This document shows, in pieces, positions 10,605 to 13,615 of a stretch of 13,615 bases of DNA; position 1 is the first letter of the stretch, and each line of letters opens with the position of its first letter. The stretch is taken from assembly GCA_041484135.1 (NCBI GenBank), contig JBGPHD010000077.1, positions 1 through 13,615 of the forward strand. The letters are read 5' to 3'. The notes under the pieces were generated by a model, which was not told the origin of the DNA, made no database searches, and worked only from the letters and a program-made list of their open reading frames with translations. The stretch comes from JACORV01 sp041484135. Lineage in GTDB: Bacteria > Gemmatimonadota > Gemmatimonadetes > Gemmatimonadales > JACORV01. A program made the position numbers and the translations under genes.

Positions 10605-13568
10605 CTAGTCCGGCGGGTGCGCCGGCTCGATGCGCACGGCGCAGACCTTCAGCGCCGCCATCTTGGCGTGCGGCTCGAGCACGGGACTCGTGAGCAGGTT
10701 CGCCGCCGCCTCGCGGAAATGGAACGGCACGAAGACCTGCCGCCGCGCCACCCGGTCCGACAATCGTGCCGAGATCAGCATCGAGTTCCGGCGGCTGGTG
10801 ATGCGCAGCAGGTCGCCGTCCTTCGCGCCCATCGCCGCGGCGTCCTCGGGGTTGATCTCAACGGTGGCGAGCGGTTCGCGCGCGTCGAGGCTCGCGGAGC
10901 GCCGGCTCATCGTGCCGGTGTGCCAGTGATAGAGCTGCCGCCCGGTGTTCATCACGAACGGATAGTCGGCGTCGGGCAACTCCGCCGGCGGCGCGTACTC
11001 CACCGCGTGGAAGGTCGCCCGGCCGTCGGCGGTGGGGAAATGGTCGTCGAAGAGGAACGCCGTGCCCGGGTGCTCGCGGTCCGGCACCGGGTACTGGAGC
11101 CCGCCGTTGCCGTCGAGCCGCTGGTGGCTGATGCCCGTCCACGCCGGCGCGAGCCGCGCGATCTCGTCCATCACCTCGGCGGTGGACGCGAAGGAGGTCG
11201 GGAGGCCGAGCCGGTTCGAGAGGTCGACCAGGATCTCCCAGTCGGCGCGGGCCAGGCCCGGCGGCTCGATGGCCTTGTGGGAGAGCTGCACCCGGCGCTC
11301 GGTGTTGGCGAAGGTCCCGGTCTTCTCGGCGAAGGATGCACCCGGCAGGATGACGTCGGCGTAGCGCGCCGTCTCGGTGAGGAAGAGGTCCTGCACGGCG
11401 AGGAACTCCACGCCGCGGAACCAGGCCTCGGCGTGCGCGATGTCGGGGTCCGAGATGATGGGGTTCTCGCCCATGATGAAGAGCCCCCGCACCGGCGAGC
11501 CCTCGCGCGACATCTCGGTCACCTTGAGCCCCGGCTTGAGCGACAGCCGCTCCGGCTCGACGCCCCAGGCGGCGGCGAACTTGGCGCGGATCGCGGGGTC
11601 GCCGACCGGCTGGTAATCCGGGTAGACGAACGGGATGGCGCCCATGTCGGAGGCGCCCTGCACGTTGTTCTGTCCGCGCACCGGCAGCATCGCCGCGCCC
11701 CACCGGCCGATCATCCCGCAGCCCAGGATGAGATTGAGCAGCGACGTCACCATGTCGTGCCCGGTCATGTGCTGGGTGAGCCCCATCGCCCAGAGGGTGC
11801 TGGTGTTGGGGCCCTTCGCGTACAGCTCGGCGGCGCGGCGGATCCGGTCCGCGGGGACGCCGGTGATCGCTTCGGCCCGCTCCAGCGTGTACGCCTTCAC
11901 CGCCTCGCGGACCTTGTCGAAGTCCTTGGTCCGCTTCGCGATGAAGCCCTCGTCCGCGAGCCCGAGGTCCAGGATGTGAGCCAGCATCGCGTTGAAGAGC
12001 GCGACGTCGGTCCCCGGCTGCATCTGGAGGTGGACGTCGGCGCGCACGGCCAGCTCGGTGCGGCGCGGATCGGCGACGATGAGGGTCGCCCCGCGGGCGT
12101 GCGCCCGCTTGATGGCCGCGCCGAAGACCGGATGCGTCTCCGAGGTGTTGGCGCCGGCTATGAAGATGACGTCGCACGCCTCTTCGATCTCCCGCATCGA
12201 GCCCGAGGCCGCCGCCGTGCTGAGCGCCGCCCCCATCGCCGAGACGCTGGTCGAGTGGCAGAGGCGCGTGCAGTGGTCCACGTTGTTGGTGCCGAAGGCG
12301 CCGCGGAACATGCGCTGGAGGAGATAGTTGTCCTCGTTGGTGCACTTGGCGCTCTGGAAGACCGCCATCGCGTCGGGGCCGTGGGCGCCGTGGATGCGCT
12401 TCAGCTCCTGCGAGACCAGCTCGAGCGCCTCGTCCCAGGTCGCCTTCCGGAACGGGTCGTACCAGTCGGCCGGCGTGGTGGCGCGGTCGCGGATGTCCTG
12501 CGTCAGGCGCTCCACGAGTGGCAGGTCGCGGCGCTTCTTGCCCTGGGCGCGCTGCGGGCCCGGCGGCTTGTCCTTCGCGCCTTCCTCGGTGATGCTCTGC
12601 CAGGGGCCGCCGCGGCGTGCCTTGCCGGTGGGGCCGTCGTACACCCAGCGCCCGCCGTTCTTCACCCAACCCTTCCGGATGAGCGGTGCGGTGAGCCGGT
12701 CGCGGTGCTGGGTGAAGTCCAGTCCGAACCGTCCCTTCACGCAGGTGGAGCCCATGTTCGGCGTGTCATCTTCGATCCACGGGCTCGACACCTTCACGAC
12801 CTCGTTGTCCTTGATGTGCAGGTCGAGCTGGCACCCCACGCCGCAGTACGGGCAGACCGAGCGCACCACCTTCTCAGGGGATTCCACCGCCGGCTGCCGC
12901 ATGCGCTCGACGGGAAGGACGCCGTGGATCGCACCCGTCGGGCAGACCCGCACGCACTCCCCGCACCAGGTGCAGGCCGCGTGGTCCGGGTTCCCGTCTC
13001 CGCCCACCACGATCTCGGTGTGGCTGCCGCGCTGTGCCACGTCCAGCACCCCGACCACCTGGATGTCCGCGCAGGCCCGCACGCAGCGGGTGCAGAGGAT
13101 GCAGGTGCTCATGTCGTGCTGGATGATCGGGTCGCCGGGGCGCTCGTCCCCGGCCCGGAGCGGGAGCTCGTGCCGCTCAACGCCCCTCACCGGAACGTCG
13201 TATCGTCTTACGAGCTTCTCGAACTCATTGAGATGGTGTCCGTTGCCGCGGCTCTCTTCGATCCGCGCGGCCAGCTCGTCGGTGGGGTAGCGCTCGAGCA
13301 GCAGGTTGAGAACGCCGCGCCGGTTGCTCACGGCAGCCGGTGATTCGGTCTCGACCACCATGCCGTTCTCGGCCTTGGTGGCGCAGGCGGCCATGAGTTT
13401 GGGTGCCCCGGTCACACTCACCAGGCAGATGCGGCACGAGCCGACGGTGGGGAGCTTGGGATACCAGCACAAGGTGGGGACATCCACGGCGAGCGCGCGC
13501 GCGGCGTCGAGGATGGTCGCCCCTTCAGCGACGGTGACTTGGCGTCCGTCTACGGTCAGCGTAGGCAT
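10605..13568 (-). CDS. fdhF: Formate dehydrogenase catalytic (alpha) subunit, Mo-bis-MGD, cysteine type
   Basis: Protein of 987 residues; predicted formate to CO2 with electrons passed along iron-sulfur clusters. Order: 2Fe-2S ferredoxin domain with C34, C45, C48, C62; a NuoG-like region (about 84-125) lacking the expected Cys ligands; a two-cluster 4Fe-4S ferredoxin domain (C156, C159, C162, C166; C199, C202, C205, C209); then the molybdopterin oxidoreductase with 4Fe-4S ligands C239, C242, C246, C276, Lys K278, the Mo-ligand pair C437-H438 (CTRLCHST) and R631 in RGQNNVQGASDMG. The C-H pair and this Arg are hallmarks of formate dehydrogenases, not nitrate reductases. No TGA/Sec is used. A basic linker (about 300-372) is inserted before ATWDEAL. 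The C-terminal dinucleotide-binding domain is about 865-985. No diaphorase subunit is visible. No clear Shine-Dalgarno precedes the ATG, so it may be leaderless. First visible gene of the operon. Confidence 0.93.
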   Translation of the reverse strand: MPTLTVDGRQVTVAEGATILDAARALAVDVPTLCWYPKLPTVGSCRICLVSVTGAPKLMAACATKAENGMVVETESPAAVSNRRGVLNLLLERYPTDELAARIEESRGNGHHLNEFEKLVRRYDVPVRGVERHELPLRAGDERPGDPIIQHDMSTCILCTRCVRACADIQVVGVLDVAQRGSHTEIVVGGDGNPDHAACTWCGECVRVCPTGAIHGVLPVERMRQPAVESPEKVVRSVCPYCGVGCQLDLHIKDNEVVKVSSPWIEDDTPNMGSTCVKGRFGLDFTQHRDRLTAPLIRKGWVKNGGRWVYDGPTGKARRGGPWQSITEEGAKDKPPGPQRAQGKKRRDLPLVERLTQDIRDRATTPADWYDPFRKATWDEALELVSQELKRIHGAHGPDAMAVFQSAKCTNEDNYLLQRMFRGAFGTNNVDHCTRLCHSTSVSAMGAALSTAAASGSMREIEEACDVIFIAGANTSETHPVFGAAIKRAHARGATLIVADPRRTELAVRADVHLQMQPGTDVALFNAMLAHILDLGLADEGFIAKRTKDFDKVREAVKAYTLERAEAITGVPADRIRRAAELYAKGPNTSTLWAMGLTQHMTGHDMVTSLLNLILGCGMIGRWGAAMLPVRGQNNVQGASDMGAIPFVYPDYQPVGDPAIRAKFAAAWGVEPERLSLKPGLKVTEMSREGSPVRGLFIMGENPIISDPDIAHAEAWFRGVEFLAVQDLFLTETARYADVILPGASFAEKTGTFANTERRVQLSHKAIEPPGLARADWEILVDLSNRLGLPTSFASTAEVMDEIARLAPAWTGISHQRLDGNGGLQYPVPDREHPGTAFLFDDHFPTADGRATFHAVEYAPPAELPDADYPFVMNTGRQLYHWHTGTMSRRSASLDAREPLATVEINPEDAAAMGAKDGDLLRITSRRNSMLISARLSDRVARRQVFVPFHFREAAANLLTSPVLEPHAKMAALKVCAVRIEPAHPPD

Positions 13569-13615
13569 CGTTGACCAAGCTATGCAGGGCGCGTGCCGAG
13601 CGCAAAACGGCGCCC

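Noticed and set aside
10617..13343. A 908-codon open frame on the plus strand opposite the formate dehydrogenase gene
   Set aside because: The minus-strand protein has every conserved motif of its family. The plus-strand translation is His/Arg/Val/Glu-rich with no recognisable domain, as expected for antisense frames in GC-rich DNA.
13569..13615. Possible promoter upstream of the formate dehydrogenase gene (TTGCGC at 13605-13600, CATAGC at 13584-13579 on the minus strand)
   Set aside because: The spacer is 15 bases and the -10 box matches only about three of six positions; too weak to call. It also cannot be judged because the window ends here.

Overview
This is a GC-rich (about 70% by eye), almost wholly coding bacterial segment holding nine protein genes. 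No tRNA, rRNA, CRISPR array, insertion sequence, integrase or phage gene was seen, and no gene-free gap exceeds about 80 bases. Codon style, Ala/Arg/Gly-rich proteins, secreted proteins with a cleavage region ending in SAQ, and a large secreted M14 peptidase followed by a small beta-barrel protein suggest a Gemmatimonadota-like Gram-negative. That assignment is inference from style; no marker gene is present.

Layout. Plus strand, 1-3431: a 5'-truncated acyl-CoA synthetase/AMP-ligase; a NYN-domain predicted ribonuclease with two LOTUS/OST-HTH domains and Arg-Gly-rich linkers; and a 3-methyladenine (AAG/Mpg-type) DNA glycosylase. The last two overlap by 4 bases (GTGA). Minus strand, 13568 down to 4213: a tightly packed run of a Mo-dependent formate dehydrogenase catalytic subunit, an atypical short-chain dehydrogenase, threonine dehydrogenase (tdh), 2-amino-3-ketobutyrate CoA ligase (kbl), a secreted M14 carboxypeptidase with an extra C-terminal domain, and a small outer-membrane-type beta-barrel protein. 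This run ends in a convincing rho-independent terminator (4150-4184). A CPBP intramembrane protease gene follows on the same strand, with its Shine-Dalgarno only a few bases past the terminator T-tract. Its stop codon overlaps the stop of the DNA glycosylase gene tail-to-tail.

How the genes may work together. Tdh and Kbl form the textbook two-step pathway from threonine to glycine plus acetyl-CoA. The secreted peptidase could supply amino acids, and formate dehydrogenase could oxidise formate derived from one-carbon units downstream of glycine. The operon therefore reads as a peptide/amino-acid scavenging and electron-recovery unit; the tdh-kbl link is established and the rest is inference. 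The plus-strand cluster pairs a putative RNA-processing enzyme with a DNA-repair glycosylase by translational coupling, for which I have no established explanation.

The most notable points are the NYN-LOTUS-RG-LOTUS-RG protein, the short-chain dehydrogenase whose catalytic Tyr and Lys are replaced by Ser and Arg, the formate dehydrogenase lacking the cysteines of the NuoG-type His-Cys cluster region and carrying a basic insertion, and the terminator abutting the CPBP ribosome-binding site. I do not see clear proof of a wholly new defence or mobile system here.
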